A program made the translations under genes and the position numbers. Below are positions 45,808-56,462 of a stretch of DNA of 64,000 nucleotides, in pieces. Position 1 is the stretch's first letter. Every line of letters begins with the position of its first letter. The notes beneath the pieces were generated by a model. It ran no database searches and had not been told where the DNA came from. It saw only the letters and a list, made by a program, of their open reading frames with translations. Source of the stretch: an uncultured Bacilli bacterium (lineage in GTDB: Bacteria; Bacillota_I; Bacilli_A; RF39; UBA660); the NCBI GenBank assembly GCA_934130165.1, contig CAKOXO010000002.1, forward strand, positions 186,001 to 250,000, given 5' to 3'.

Positions 45808-46692
45808 CTATTCAATTTCTAACTGCTTTAATTTTTCCATAAATTCTTTTGGTGGTTCCACCTCAAAATATATCTCTTTTTTAGTAATCGGATGAATAAA
45901 TTCGATACTTTTTGAGTGTAACATTTGTCCAAAGTCATCAGATTTCTTTTTATTATAAATTGGGTCATTTACTACTGGGTGATTAATATATTTCATATGA
46001 ACTCTAATTTGATGAGTTCTACCTGTTTCTAGAATACACTCTACTAAAGTTTTATCTTTATATCTTTTTAATACTTTAAAATGAGTAATAGAATCTTTTC
46101 CATTAATATCAGTAACCGCCATTTTTTGTCTATCGTATTGATCTCTTCCAATTGGGGCATCAATCGTTCCAGTTTCATGTTGAATTACTCCTTCAACAAG
46201 AGCTATATAATGTCTTTTTACCTCTTTATTCTTTATCATTTCTGAAAGTTTTTCATGAGTTTTTTCATTTTTAGCAACAACCATCAAGCCACTAGTATCC
46301 TTATCAAGTCTATGAACAATACCTGGACGAATATCAGTAGTAGAAGAAATATCAAATTTATATAAAAGTGCATTAACAAGAGTTTTAGTATAATGTCCTG
46401 GAGCTGGATGAGTAACCATACCACTTTCTTTATTCACAATTAGTAAATAATCATCCTCATAGACAATATCAAGTGGGATGTTTTCCTTTTCAATATTAAT
46501 TTCATAATTTAAATCATCATTAACTTCTATCAAATCACCCATCTTTATTTTATAATTAGCAGAAACCGGTTTATTATTAACAATTACCTTTTTATTATCA
46601 ATTAATTTTTGAATCTTACTACGGGATAGGTCCAATTTTTCAGATAAATATTTATCTATTCTTATTTTTTCATTTTCCTCTACCTTAATCAT
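45808..46692 (-). CDS. rluD: RluD-type pseudouridine synthase
   Basis: About 294 residues. The N-terminal S4 RNA-binding domain (LSRSKIQKLIDNKKVIVNNK) is followed by the RluA/RluD catalytic domain with the active Asp in GIVHRLDKDTSGLMVVAK and RTHQIRVHMKYI. It makes pseudouridine in 23S rRNA. The start is set at the ATG at 46692, with GGAG eight bases upstream; the earlier GTG overlaps that site. It lies next to lspA-dnaE, a common Bacillota arrangement. Confidence 0.93.
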   Translation of the reverse strand: MIKVEENEKIRIDKYLSEKLDLSRSKIQKLIDNKKVIVNNKPVSANYKIKMGDLIEVNDDLNYEINIEKENIPLDIVYEDDYLLIVNKESGMVTHPAPGHYTKTLVNALLYKFDISSTTDIRPGIVHRLDKDTSGLMVVAKNEKTHEKLSEMIKNKEVKRHYIALVEGVIQHETGTIDAPIGRDQYDRQKMAVTDINGKDSITHFKVLKRYKDKTLVECILETGRTHQIRVHMKYINHPVVNDPIYNKKKSDDFGQMLHSKSIEFIHPITKKEIYFEVEPPKEFMEKLKQLEIE

Positions 46693-46708
46693 AATAATCA
46701 CTCCTTAA

Positions 46709-48025
46709 TTAGTATATTTTTTGCATAGACTTTTTATATTGTTTATTATTAGTCTCTACACCATACATCCTATTGTATTTTTGGACAACATCTTCTAAAT
46801 GAATACCTTTATCAGAAATATTTTTAATCTCTTCTTTATCAAATAATGAATTAAGTGGAACTATTTCATTCTCAAGTTTTTCATCGTAAGTTAAAAATTC
46901 ATCATCAATATAATAATTTACTTTATTATTGTTATCTATATATTTTTCCCCTAGTGTATAAGAAAAAAGTCCTGTGCTATTTTTATCATAAATTAAATAC
47001 ATACTGTTAAAATCACAATAATTAATTACCTCGTCATCATAATTATACAAAACAATTTCATTATTTACATCTTCTAAACAATTTATTGTTTCATTAAATA
47101 TATATTTTTTTAGTTGTGCTATATTTTCATAATCTGATTTTAAATGAGGACATTTTTGATAACTATTATAAAATAGATTTTGTATTACATATAAATCATT
47201 TTTATTTAAATTATTTCCTCTTGAATTTATACATGCCTTTAACATTATTGAATACTTTTTAGTAATATCACTAATATTATAGTTATCAGTATCTTCTTTT
47301 TCTTTAACGCATAAGCCCAATAATTCACTAATTTCTTCATTAGATAAATAATCATTAAGTCTATTTACAAAATCTTTATAGCTCTTATTAACAAATAAAT
47401 CTATTAAATCCTTATCTTTATTATTAAAAATATATTTTATTATTTCAATATCAGCAACTTGGGTTTCATAAGCTGATGATTTTGTATTAAACAAATATGA
47501 ATTAAGCCATTCAGTAAATCCTTCTTTAAGAAGTTTTCCTTTACTTGTATCCCAAGAATGTTTTATTTCCAATGACGTATTACCATCATTAGTATAAACA
47601 TGATCAAGCATATGTAAAAATTCATGATTAAAAATGATTTTTGTATCTACCTCTAAATTTATTGTACTATTATACTTATTGAATGTACCATAAACATGCT
47701 CCTTCGGCTCATCACTATGAGTTATTTTTAGATCATTGCAATTTTTATATAAACAATCCAAATCTATATATGGGATTTTTTCTTGTAATACATCTATATT
47801 ATCTAATACTCTTTTTTTATCATTACTGGATAAATCTTTATTACAATCAACTGCATTTCTAACATCTTCAAATGAGGGGGAATGTTTACTACTAGTTGGA
47901 TCAGTTCTAACAATTGAAATACTGTTTTTCAAAACACTTAATTGATCACTGTTTTTTAAGCAATAAAGAAGAGATGCCATTCCTAGATAAATTGAAAATT
48001 TTTTTAGCTTTTTCTTTATCTGCAT
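46709..48025 (-). CDS. Secreted or anchored putative zinc metallopeptidase
   Basis: About 438 residues from the ATG at 48025. There is a hydrophobic segment (residues 12-25), suggesting a signal or anchor. A zinc-peptidase-like HExxH motif occurs as IFNHEFLHMLDHVY near residue 137, and a second region with WDTSKGKLLKEGFTEWLNSY, whose Glu could be the third ligand. That arrangement is found in gluzincins such as anthrax lethal-factor-like proteases. The rest is unknown. It lies between lspA and rluD on the same strand. Confidence 0.6.
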   Translation of the reverse strand: MQIKKKLKKFSIYLGMASLLYCLKNSDQLSVLKNSISIVRTDPTSSKHSPSFEDVRNAVDCNKDLSSNDKKRVLDNIDVLQEKIPYIDLDCLYKNCNDLKITHSDEPKEHVYGTFNKYNSTINLEVDTKIIFNHEFLHMLDHVYTNDGNTSLEIKHSWDTSKGKLLKEGFTEWLNSYLFNTKSSAYETQVADIEIIKYIFNNKDKDLIDLFVNKSYKDFVNRLNDYLSNEEISELLGLCVKEKEDTDNYNISDITKKYSIMLKACINSRGNNLNKNDLYVIQNLFYNSYQKCPHLKSDYENIAQLKKYIFNETINCLEDVNNEIVLYNYDDEVINYCDFNSMYLIYDKNSTGLFSYTLGEKYIDNNNKVNYYIDDEFLTYDEKLENEIVPLNSLFDKEEIKNISDKGIHLEDVVQKYNRMYGVETNNKQYKKSMQKIY

Positions 48026-48086
48026 CACACTACCCCCTTTACTGATTGCTAATTATACCATAAATACTAAAAAAAGTCTAGTTTCA

Positions 48087-48575
48087 CTAAACCTTTTTTC
48101 TCTGTTTTTTCTTAGTTTTTATAAATTCTTCCCTAAAACTAAAAACAATTAAAATTATAACACCACTCACTATTCCAATATCCGCTATATTAAATACTGG
48201 AAAATTATAACCAAAAATATTAAATGATAAAAAATCAATTACATAACCATACAATAATCTATCTACTAAATTACCTACTAAACCACCCATTATTAAACCT
48301 AATGATACAATTTCTAATTTTGAACTGATTTTATTTTTTTCAATGTACTTATACAAAACTAAAAATAAAACTATAGCCACTAAAATAAATAAAAATCTCA
48401 TATCTTCAAACAATGAAAATGCTGCACCCGTATTTCTTAAATAGAAAATTTTAAATAAACCAGGGATAACAGTAATACTTTTTCCTACTGCCATTTTTAA
48501 AGTGATTATTAATTTTGTAATTTGATCTATTAAAATTAAACATGCACAAATACTATATATTTTTTCTTTTTTCAT
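48087..48575 (-). CDS. lspA: Lipoprotein signal peptidase LspA
   Basis: About 162 residues with four membrane helices. The two catalytic Asp regions are visible: NLVDRLLYGYVIDFLSF near residue 112 and FNIADIGIVSGVI near residue 132. LspA removes the signal peptide of lipoproteins after lipid attachment. The start is set at the ATG at 48575 after AGGTGA, since the GTG at 48584 overlaps that region. It lies just after dnaE. Confidence 0.94.
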   Translation of the reverse strand: MKKEKIYSICACLILIDQITKLIITLKMAVGKSITVIPGLFKIFYLRNTGAAFSLFEDMRFLFILVAIVLFLVLYKYIEKNKISSKLEIVSLGLIMGGLVGNLVDRLLYGYVIDFLSFNIFGYNFPVFNIADIGIVSGVIILIVFSFREEFIKTKKKQRKKV

Positions 48576-48584
48576 AAAATTCAC

Positions 48585-51527
48585 CTAATTAAGTTTTTCT
48601 AAATTTTGTATTACTACTTTATATTCATCTAATCTTCTTTCAACAATTCCCCTAACTTTTACAATATCTCCCCTACTAATATCAGCATATTTAGTATATA
48701 CTTTAGGAAACATAGTAAAGTCCATAATACCAGTTTCATCACTACCACTAACAAAGGCCATTTTTTCACCCTTTTTAGTATTAATCACATTAACTTTTTC
48801 TACTAATATTAACATATTTATATTTTTATTAAAATAGTTTTTAACTTCATTTATTCTAATACAATCCTCATTATTTTTATAATATCTAGTAGTTGGATGA
48901 TGAGTAAGATAAAAGCCAAAGATATCTTTTTCAAAGGTTAAAATCTCATCATCAGTATAATCATTACATATCTCTATTTCTGGAATCATTACTAGTGATG
49001 GATCTAAATCTTTTGTTAATTCTGCATAATTAATTAGATTATCTAAATTATTCATTAAAGTTTTCCTATTATAATTAAATGATTTAAAACAATCTGATAA
49101 AACTAAACATTCAATAGTCTTTTTAGTAACTCCAGCAATTACTAACTTACTAAAACAATCATATATATCCCTAAATTCACTTTTTCTTGATGATAAAATT
49201 AATTTTGCAGAAACTCCTCCTACTGATTTTAAGTTAGAAAATGGATAATATATTTTAGAATTTCTAACTACATACTTATCTGTACTATAGTTAATATCTG
49301 GTTTTTCTATTATCAAATTGTTAGCTTTTGCTTCTTCAATATATTGTTTTGTTTTATACTCACTACCAATTACATTAGTTAACAAATTAGCAAAGAATTC
49401 ATTTTTATAATGTGTTTTTAAATAAGCCATTTTATATGCTATTAAAGAATAAGCAACTGAATGTGATCTATTAAATCCATACCCAGCAAATTTTAATATT
49501 AAATCAAATATCTTCTTTGATACTTCTATATCATGTCCTCTTTCAACACTCTTTTTAATAAATTTATCTTCTTCACTCTTTAGTAGGTTTAATTTTTTCT
49601 TACTCATAGCACGTCTTAATATATCAGCTTCACCCAAAGTATAGCCAGCATATATATTAGCAACTTGAATTATTTGCTCTTGATATATTATTATTCCATA
49701 AGTGTTTTTTAAAATAGGTTCTAAAGATTTATCTAGATACTCTATTTTTTCTAATCCTTTTTTTCTTCTAATATAAGTATCTATATTTTCTGCAGGACCT
49801 GGTCTAAATAAGGCTATTGCTGCAAAAATATCTTCAAAATTACTCGGCCTCAATTTTCTTAAAAAATTCCTCATCCCAGTTGATTCAAATTGAAATATTC
49901 CTAAAGTATCAGCATCAGTAAAAATACTAATTGCCTCTCTATCATCTAAAGGAATATTACTAAAATCAATATCTATATTATAGTTTTTAGAAACATCGGC
50001 TATTATATTACTGATTATAGTTAAATTTTTAAGACCTAAAAAATCCATTTTTAACAATCCTAAATTTTCTAAATACTCCATCGTATAACTACTTAGATAC
50101 ATATCATCTGATATTGTAAGTGGTATTACCTCATCAAGTTCAACTTCACTCATAATTATTCCAGCGGCATGTGATGAAGTATGTCTTGGAAATCCTTCTA
50201 TTTTTGTTGCTATTTTAAACATTTTAGTTAAATCATTATCATTATCTATTCTAACTTTAAAAGCCTCATTTTCTATATAAAAATCACTCAAACTTTGATG
50301 AGTCATATTTGGGATAAATTTTGATAAACTATCAACTTTATACAACGGTATATTTAAAACTCTACTAACATCTCTAATAACCTGTTTAATTCCTAAGGTT
50401 CCAAAAGTAATAATACCAGAAACATTTTTCTTACCATATTTACCAATAACATAATTTATTACCTGTTGTCTCTTATCATCAGGAAAATCAGTATCTATAT
50501 CAGGCATAGTTTTTCTCTCAGGATTTAAAAAACGTTCAAATAGCAAATTGTATTTAATTGGATCTATATCAGTAATACCTAAAGAATAAGAAACTAAACT
50601 CCCTGCTGCACTTCCCCTTCCAGGTCCTACTAAAATATTATGTTGTTTTGAATATTTAATAAAGTCATAAACAACTAAAAAGTAATTACAAAATCCCATT
50701 TGATTTATAATATTTAATTCATAACTAAGCCTATTTTGATATTCCTTGTTAACAAGACCATTAAGCCTCTTGTTAAGGCCTGCTTTTGCAAGTTCAAACA
50801 AATATTTATCAGCACTCATATTTTTAGTATCCTTATATATAGGAAGTAAAAGTTTTGCCTCTGGAAATTTTAAATTACATTTTTCACAAAGTGAATATGT
50901 ATTATTAAGGCCTTCACTACTAGATAGACTAACAATACTTTCTATATTAAGTTCATGATTAGAGAGATTATAACTAATATCATCATTTATTGTTTTTCCA
51001 TCTCTAATTAAATAAAGATATTTAAGTAATTCCGAATCATTTTTATACAAATATAAACATTCTCTAAAGAATACATATTTATTAGTTATTTTAGACACTT
51101 CTAATTCTTCTTTTTTATTTTGATAACCTAAATACACCTCATCATATATAGTATTTAACTCATCATAAATATCAAGACTAGAATAAGGTATTACTACTAA
51201 CAGGCCATCATTAAACTCTATAAGATCATTCTTTAAAATTTCTCTTTCGTTAAAAATAGTAGATAATTTAATTAATGATTTATATCCATTATAGTTTTTA
51301 GCAAATAATACTATTTCAAAATTATTATATTTTATTGATAAAGATATTATAGGAGTTATATTATTTTTATTACATTTAGTAATAAATTCCATTACTCCAT
51401 ACATATTAATATCACTTATTACAGCATAAGGAATCTTTTTAGTAACAGAATAAGAAATAATATCATCTATCTTTAACATACTTGATAGTAAAGAATAGTT
51501 ACTTTTTACATATAATGGAATATACAT
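48585..51527 (-). CDS. dnaE: DNA polymerase III alpha subunit DnaE
   Basis: About 980 residues. The ATG at 51527 has the strong site AAAGGAGG upstream and begins MYIPLYVKSNYSLLSS, the PHP domain start. The polymerase active-site region includes GPGRGSAAGSLVSYSLGI and PDIDTDFPDDKR; the later FNRSHSVAYSLIAYKMAYLK is also conserved. This is the shorter DnaE type of low-GC Gram-positives, which acts with PolC in replication. It diverges from the ribosomal protein L28 gene. Confidence 0.96.
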   Translation of the reverse strand: MYIPLYVKSNYSLLSSMLKIDDIISYSVTKKIPYAVISDINMYGVMEFITKCNKNNITPIISLSIKYNNFEIVLFAKNYNGYKSLIKLSTIFNEREILKNDLIEFNDGLLVVIPYSSLDIYDELNTIYDEVYLGYQNKKEELEVSKITNKYVFFRECLYLYKNDSELLKYLYLIRDGKTINDDISYNLSNHELNIESIVSLSSSEGLNNTYSLCEKCNLKFPEAKLLLPIYKDTKNMSADKYLFELAKAGLNKRLNGLVNKEYQNRLSYELNIINQMGFCNYFLVVYDFIKYSKQHNILVGPGRGSAAGSLVSYSLGITDIDPIKYNLLFERFLNPERKTMPDIDTDFPDDKRQQVINYVIGKYGKKNVSGIITFGTLGIKQVIRDVSRVLNIPLYKVDSLSKFIPNMTHQSLSDFYIENEAFKVRIDNDNDLTKMFKIATKIEGFPRHTSSHAAGIIMSEVELDEVIPLTISDDMYLSSYTMEYLENLGLLKMDFLGLKNLTIISNIIADVSKNYNIDIDFSNIPLDDREAISIFTDADTLGIFQFESTGMRNFLRKLRPSNFEDIFAAIALFRPGPAENIDTYIRRKKGLEKIEYLDKSLEPILKNTYGIIIYQEQIIQVANIYAGYTLGEADILRRAMSKKKLNLLKSEEDKFIKKSVERGHDIEVSKKIFDLILKFAGYGFNRSHSVAYSLIAYKMAYLKTHYKNEFFANLLTNVIGSEYKTKQYIEEAKANNLIIEKPDINYSTDKYVVRNSKIYYPFSNLKSVGGVSAKLILSSRKSEFRDIYDCFSKLVIAGVTKKTIECLVLSDCFKSFNYNRKTLMNNLDNLINYAELTKDLDPSLVMIPEIEICNDYTDDEILTFEKDIFGFYLTHHPTTRYYKNNEDCIRINEVKNYFNKNINMLILVEKVNVINTKKGEKMAFVSGSDETGIMDFTMFPKVYTKYADISRGDIVKVRGIVERRLDEYKVVIQNLEKLN

Positions 51528-51655
51528 AAATGATTCCTCCTTTGATTTTAGTTTATCATAAAACATAAAATATATATAGGTTTTATTTGACTTTTTCTAA
51601 CTATTATGATAAAGTTATAAAGCAAGGAATCAAAGACGCAAAAGGAGGAATTGAA

Positions 51656-51838
51656 ATGGCAACTAATTTATCTTATAAAAAACCAAATTCTGCCAATAAT
51701 AGATCACACTCTTGTAGAAGTACAAAAAAGCAACAACAAGTTAATTTACAAGTAGTTAGACTTGAAGATGGTACAAGAGTTAGAATTTCAGCTAGAGAAA
51801 AAAGAACTTTAATGAAGAATGATCAAATTGCTGCTTAA
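51656..51838 (+). CDS. rpmB: Ribosomal protein bL28
   Basis: This is a 60-residue protein with the bL28 signature NSANNRSHSCRSTKK followed by VNLQVVRLEDGTRVRISAREKRTL. The ATG at 51656 has AAAGGAGGAA upstream; the longer frame from 51587 lacks such a site. It diverges from dnaE and is transcribed alone with a terminator overlapping its stop codon. No Zn-binding Cys pair is visible. Confidence 0.93.
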   Translation: MATNLSYKKPNSANNRSHSCRSTKKQQQVNLQVVRLEDGTRVRISAREKRTLMKNDQIAA

Positions 51839-51851
51839 GCAATTTTTTTTT
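51827..51851 (+). terminator. Terminator overlapping the rpmB stop
   Basis: ATTGCT, a five-base loop and AGCAAT are followed by a run of nine T. The stop codon lies in the hairpin. Confidence 0.85.
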
Positions 51852-51876
51852 GCAAAAAAATAAGTGATACAATCAC

Positions 51877-52491
51877 TTATTGACATAAATACCCAAGTTC
51901 TTGGTTTTGTTTTTTTATCGTTCTATAAGTATCATTTAATTTATTGTTAATGGTTATTAATTCATTTTGAGGTATTTTGGTTAAGTCTGCTACACTATAG
52001 TCTATATTATACTTTACGGTTAAAGTATCATCTTTTAAAACTGCACTAATACTTACCCCAGAAATCTTTTGCATATTTTTTACAATATCATTATACTTGC
52101 CACTTAATACTTTTATATTACCATCTGCTATATCACTGTTTTTAACAGGGGTTATAGTAATAACGTTTGTACTCTTTTTTAACATTTCTTTATCAAAGCT
52201 ATAACTATTATTATATGTATAATTAACTCCCATAGTTGCATCACTAGTATTATAGTTACACCTTAATTTACTATTATCATTTTCAACCACATCATTATTA
52301 TTCTTTTTCTGCTTATCCATTAAAAATGAAAAAATATTATTGTAAAAATATCCTACAACTATTAGGATAATTCCCAAAATTAATAAAACAATAGGCAATT
52401 TTCTCTTCTTTTTTTGAGCTTCCTTTACCTCGGTTTCATGCATTTCATACAAATTAAGAACCTGTTTTGAATTATCAACCATCTTTTTCAT
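51877..52491 (-). CDS. Single-pass membrane protein of unknown function
   Basis: This 204-residue protein has a charged N-terminus, one membrane helix (about residues 33-52) and an external domain (residues 80-200). Two Cys are visible, in LRCNYN and GYLCQ, which could pair. The extracellular part resembles a small strand-rich lipoprotein-like domain. No family is recognised. It lies between typA and rpmB on the minus strand. Confidence 0.5.
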   Translation of the reverse strand: MKKMVDNSKQVLNLYEMHETEVKEAQKKKRKLPIVLLILGIILIVVGYFYNNIFSFLMDKQKKNNNDVVENDNSKLRCNYNTSDATMGVNYTYNNSYSFDKEMLKKSTNVITITPVKNSDIADGNIKVLSGKYNDIVKNMQKISGVSISAVLKDDTLTVKYNIDYSVADLTKIPQNELITINNKLNDTYRTIKKQNQELGYLCQ

Positions 52492-52539
52492 ATATTATCA
52501 CCATACTTTATACCTATATTATACCAAGTTTTCTATATA

Positions 52540-52574
52540 AAAAAAGAAAAAATAGCTAAAATTAACTATTTTTT
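52540..52574 (-). terminator. Terminator overlapping the typA stop
   Basis: On the minus strand AAAAAATAG, a ten-base loop and CTATTTTTT are followed by more T. The stop codon lies in the 5' arm. Confidence 0.65.
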
Positions 52575-54379
52575 ACTCTGGCATCAAATTTTTTTCTTTG
52601 TTCTGTGTTTAGTATTCTTTTTCTAATTCTTATAAAGTTTGGAGTAACTTCAACCAATTCATCAGAATTAATATAATCAAGTGCATATTCAAGTGTAATT
52701 GGACGAGGTCTTTTTAAAACTACAGTATGATCAGATCCCGCAGCACGTACGTTAGTAAGATTTTTACCTTTCGTTACATTAACCGCTAAATCATTATCAC
52801 GATTACATTCACCAATAACCATACCTTCATAAACTTCAGTACCAGGTTCAATAAACATAATTCCTCTGTCTTCTAAATTTCCAATAGAATATCCTGTTGC
52901 TGCACCTGAATCAATTGAAACTAACACCCCTAATTTTCTCTCACCAATATCTACAGATTCAACTGGAGCATATTCTTTAAATGTATGATTCATTATTCCA
53001 TAACCTTTTGTTAAAGTCATAAAATCTGTTGAAAATCCTATTAATCCACGAGATGGAATTGTATAATTTAGTCTTGTTTGTCCTTCAAAGTTTTCCATAT
53101 TTTCCATCTTTGCTCCACGTAATCCTAATTGTTCAATTACTGAACCAACAGCTTCTTCTGGAACTTCTATTTGTAAATCTTCCCATGGTTCCATCTTAAC
53201 ACCATTTTCCTCTTTTAAAATAACTGATGGTTTACTAACTTCAAGTTCAAATCCTTCACGTCTCATATTTTCAATTAAAATACTTAAGTGTAATTCTCCT
53301 CTACCTGATACCAAGAAAGAATCATTTGTAGCTTGTTCAACTTTCAAACTAACGTCCTTTTGAGTTTCACGGAATAATCTTTCTTCTATTTTACGAGCAG
53401 TAACTATCTTTCCATCACGTCCAACAAAAGGTGACGAATTAGCTCCAAATGTCATTTGTAATGTTGGTTCATCTATATGAAGAACAGGAAGAGGGATTAC
53501 ATTAGCTGAATCGCAAACAGTTTCACCGACTGAAATGTCAGCAAGACCTGCAATAGCTATAACATCTCCTGCTTCAGCACTTTCTATTTCAATTCTATCA
53601 TATCCATAAAAACCGAATAATTTTTGAATTCTAAATTGTTTAGTAGTTCCATCTAATCTAGCACAAGTAACCATTTCTCCTGTTTTTATCTTTCCATTAT
53701 GTACTCTACCGATACCAATTCTTCCAACAAATTCATTATAATCTAATAATGCTGGTTGAAATTGTAATGGTTTTGTATTATCACCAGTAGGTTCAGGTAT
53801 TTCTTCCAAAATAGTATCTAAAATTTCTGAAAAACCTTCAGTTTGTGTAGATAAATCATCACTGAATGAACATGTACCGTTTAGGGCACTTGCATAAATT
53901 ACTTTAAAGTCTAATTGTTCATCATCTGCACCTAATTCTATAAATAAGTCTAGAATTTCATCTAGCACTTTAGAACATCTTGCACTAGGTTTATCTACTT
54001 TATTGATAACTACTATAGGTTTTGCTCCAGCTTCAAATGCTTTCTTTAAAACAAAGCGAGTTTGAGGCATAGCTCCTTCATATGCATCAACTACAAGTAA
54101 AACACCGTCTACCATATTCATAATACGTTCTACTTCTCCACCAAAATCAGCATGTCCTGGTGTATCTAGAATATTTATTCTAGTATCTTTATAATCTAAT
54201 GCCGTAGTTTTAGCTAAAATAGTAATACCACGTTCCTTTTCAATAGCATTAGAGTCCATTGAAACATTAGAAACATCTTCATTATCTCTAAACATTCCTG
54301 AATGTTTTAATATTCCGTCTACTAAAGTAGTCTTTCCATGGTCTACATGGGCAATTATTGCTACATTTCTTTTTTTCAT
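52562..54379 (-). CDS. typA: Translational GTPase TypA/BipA
   Basis: This 605-residue protein has all five GTPase motifs: [32 protein letters not shown] and the SALNG-like G5. It also has the EF-G-like domains III to V with [19 protein letters not shown]. TypA binds the ribosome and affects 50S assembly and stress adaptation. It ends in a terminator that overlaps its stop codon. The ATG has a good ribosome binding site. Confidence 0.97.
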   Translation of the reverse strand: MKKRNVAIIAHVDHGKTTLVDGILKHSGMFRDNEDVSNVSMDSNAIEKERGITILAKTTALDYKDTRINILDTPGHADFGGEVERIMNMVDGVLLVVDAYEGAMPQTRFVLKKAFEAGAKPIVVINKVDKPSARCSKVLDEILDLFIELGADDEQLDFKVIYASALNGTCSFSDDLSTQTEGFSEILDTILEEIPEPTGDNTKPLQFQPALLDYNEFVGRIGIGRVHNGKIKTGEMVTCARLDGTTKQFRIQKLFGFYGYDRIEIESAEAGDVIAIAGLADISVGETVCDSANVIPLPVLHIDEPTLQMTFGANSSPFVGRDGKIVTARKIEERLFRETQKDVSLKVEQATNDSFLVSGRGELHLSILIENMRREGFELEVSKPSVILKEENGVKMEPWEDLQIEVPEEAVGSVIEQLGLRGAKMENMENFEGQTRLNYTIPSRGLIGFSTDFMTLTKGYGIMNHTFKEYAPVESVDIGERKLGVLVSIDSGAATGYSIGNLEDRGIMFIEPGTEVYEGMVIGECNRDNDLAVNVTKGKNLTNVRAAGSDHTVVLKRPRPITLEYALDYINSDELVEVTPNFIRIRKRILNTEQRKKFDARVKNS

Positions 54380-54416
54380 ACAAACACTTCCTCTTTAACG
54401 TTCACGATTATATCAT

Positions 54417-54446
54417 AAAAAAAAAGAAAATACTAGTATTTCTTTT
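54417..54446 (-). terminator. Terminator after the family 3 glycosidase
   Basis: On the minus strand the near-palindrome GAAATACTAGTATTTTC is followed by nine T. The stem is AT-rich but long. Confidence 0.65.
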
Positions 54447-54462
54447 ACTTTTTATAACTAAT

Positions 54463-55629
54463 CTAGCTTAATAATTTTTTGTAATACTTCCATTCAAGGA
54501 TTTTTAGAACCTTTTTATCTAGATCATTTTCTGTAATAATTTTATTATTTATAGCATTTTTTATTTCATTTATACTTTCCAAATAATCAGTAACAATTAG
54601 TAAATCATTGTCAGCCAAAATAGCTTTTACACTCTTATCTTCTATATCTTTAGTAGCACCCATTTCTAAGTCATCAGTTATAACAATGCCACTAAAATTT
54701 AAATTCTTTCTAAGTAATTTATGCACCTTTGGGGAGATAGATGCAGGATTTTTATTATCAATACTATCTACAATATTATGACTAACTAATATTGCTTCCG
54801 CTTTTGCCTCTATCCCAGCTTTAAATGGCGGTAAATCATTCTTTTCTATATCATCCAAACTCCTATTATCTATTGAAGAAGCAGTATGAGTGTCTATATT
54901 ATTTCCATAACCTGGAAAATGTTTTAAGGTGTATGAGACTCCACTACCCTTACTAGCAGAAATTACCGTTTTAGCATATTCTGCTGTTATATCTGAATTT
55001 TGTCCTATTGATCTTTCATACATATAATCATCTTTATTAGTAGAAACATCAACTACAGGTGCTAAATTTAAATTAAGGCCCAATTCTTTTAATAAATTAC
55101 TTTTTTCAATAGTATCTTCCTTTATTTTATCAAACCCACCTAATTCATATAATTTTTGTGATGATAAAAATCTTTCACTTCTAAGATTAGGATTACTACT
55201 AACTCTTACTACTATTCCACCTTCTTCATCAACTGCTGTTAAAATTGGAATTTTAGAGGCAGCCTGTAAATCATTAATCATCGAAATAACTTCATCTTTG
55301 GTTTTATTCCTAAAGTCTTTTGCAAAGAATAAATATCCACCAAATTGATATTTTTTTAACACATCTTTTTGTTCTTCTTCAGGATATCTTACCAGTAGAA
55401 GTTGCCCTATTTTCTGATCTATGGACATATTTTTAAGTTTTCTAAGGCTTTTTTTATAATACTTACCAAAAAGAGAGTTATTTTTATACTTATCAGATTC
55501 TAAACTTTCCACCTTTATATCTGATTTAATACTACCAGTAAATAAAGTTTTATCCTTACTTATAACAATTGAGGCTACAACACCTATAATAACTAATACT
55601 ACAATTATAATCATACATATTTTTTTCAT
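54463..55629 (-). CDS. Glycoside hydrolase family 3 protein (NagZ-like)
   Basis: This 388-residue protein has one N-terminal membrane helix and an external family 3 domain. The motifs include AVDEEGGIVVRVSS, KHFPGYGNNIDTHT (the His-Asp dyad of NagZ-type enzymes) and VITDDLEMGATK, in which the Asp is the nucleophile. It probably removes N-acetylglucosamine from wall muropeptides at the cell surface. It has its own terminator and lies downstream of a DedA-family gene. Confidence 0.88.
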   Translation of the reverse strand: MKKICMIIIVVLVIIGVVASIVISKDKTLFTGSIKSDIKVESLESDKYKNNSLFGKYYKKSLRKLKNMSIDQKIGQLLLVRYPEEEQKDVLKKYQFGGYLFFAKDFRNKTKDEVISMINDLQAASKIPILTAVDEEGGIVVRVSSNPNLRSERFLSSQKLYELGGFDKIKEDTIEKSNLLKELGLNLNLAPVVDVSTNKDDYMYERSIGQNSDITAEYAKTVISASKGSGVSYTLKHFPGYGNNIDTHTASSIDNRSLDDIEKNDLPPFKAGIEAKAEAILVSHNIVDSIDNKNPASISPKVHKLLRKNLNFSGIVITDDLEMGATKDIEDKSVKAILADNDLLIVTDYLESINEIKNAINNKIITENDLDKKVLKILEWKYYKKLLS

Positions 55630-55673
55630 AGAATCACCTAATTTATTGACTCTATTATATCACTAATAATAAT

Positions 55674-56279
55674 TTATTTTGTAGATTTCTGTTTATTTAA
55701 CTTTATTTTTTTTAGGAAATAACTAAATATTAAAATTAATATCAAAATTTTTATTGGAACTTTCAAGTTACTAACATATTTATTGACAACTGTCCAACCA
55801 TTCCCAAGAGTATAACCAACATAAACAAATACAAATGTCCAAGGAATACTACCTATAATTGTATATATTAAAAACTTAAAAAATGATAATCTCATAATAC
55901 CAATAGGTAATGAAATTAAAGTTCTAATAATCGGAAAGTTTCTACCTATGAGTGCTCCTATCATACCATATTTGTTAAACCAAGAATCACTCTTTTCTAT
56001 ATCTTCTTCTTTCATAAAGAAATATTTGCCATATTTTTTTATAAAAGGTTTACCACCAAAATAACCCATAAAATAAATAACTATAGCACAAAAAACACTA
56101 CCAAGTAACCCAGTAAAAAAGGCTCCCCAAAAAGAAAATATATTATTCGCAGCCAATATACCACCAGTTGCTAAAATGGCCTCACTTGGAATTATTATTA
56201 TAACAGCTTCCAAAACCATACCTAAAAACATACCAATATATCCATAATTATTCATTAAATTTATAACAAATTCGCCCAT
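55674..56279 (-). CDS. DedA family membrane protein
   Basis: This 201-residue protein has the DedA pattern GMVLEAVIIIIPSEAILATGG in the first helix region and GRNFPIIRTLISLPIG in the middle, with four to five hydrophobic helices. DedA/SNARE-associated proteins are undecaprenyl-phosphate or lipid flippases at the membrane. It lies upstream of the tRNA on the minus strand and is the last gene of the minus-strand block. Its ribosome binding site is AGGTGA. Confidence 0.9.
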   Translation of the reverse strand: MGEFVINLMNNYGYIGMFLGMVLEAVIIIIPSEAILATGGILAANNIFSFWGAFFTGLLGSVFCAIVIYFMGYFGGKPFIKKYGKYFFMKEEDIEKSDSWFNKYGMIGALIGRNFPIIRTLISLPIGIMRLSFFKFLIYTIIGSIPWTFVFVYVGYTLGNGWTVVNKYVSNLKVPIKILILILIFSYFLKKIKLNKQKSTK

Positions 56280-56307
56280 ATTATCACCTAATTAATAATA
56301 TGAATTT

Positions 56308-56339
56308 GGAAATAATTATTGATAAATAATAATTATTCC
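56308..56339. other. AT-rich inverted repeat near the tRNA promoter
   Basis: GGAAATAATTATT and AATAATTATTCC form a stem of 12 bp with one bulged base and a seven-base loop. It lies between the divergent dedA and tRNA-Gly promoters. No T-run follows on either strand, so it is unlikely to be a terminator. Confidence 0.4.
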
Positions 56340-56383
56340 ACAAAATATGTGCATAATAAAAGTATATTTTCCACAAAAAACTG

Positions 56384-56411
56384 TTGACAAATGATAATTT
56401 TATAGTATAAT
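56384..56411 (+). promoter_or_regulatory. Promoter of the tRNA-Gly gene
   Basis: A perfect TTGACA, a 16-bp spacer and a perfect TATAAT lie about 50 bases upstream of the mature tRNA. A leader with an ATTAGTCGA/TCGATTAAT inverted repeat lies between them. Confidence 0.85.
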
Positions 56412-56462
56412 TGGAGATGTCTACTTGATTAGTCGAGCTGTAGTTCGATTAATAATGTATAT

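Noticed and set aside
56330..56380. DnaA-box-like TTTTCCACA and a second TTCCACA suggesting a replication origin
   Set aside because: Only one sequence fits the box consensus, and no dnaA, dnaN or cluster of boxes is nearby. The strand switch at 56 kb is better explained by the mobile element.
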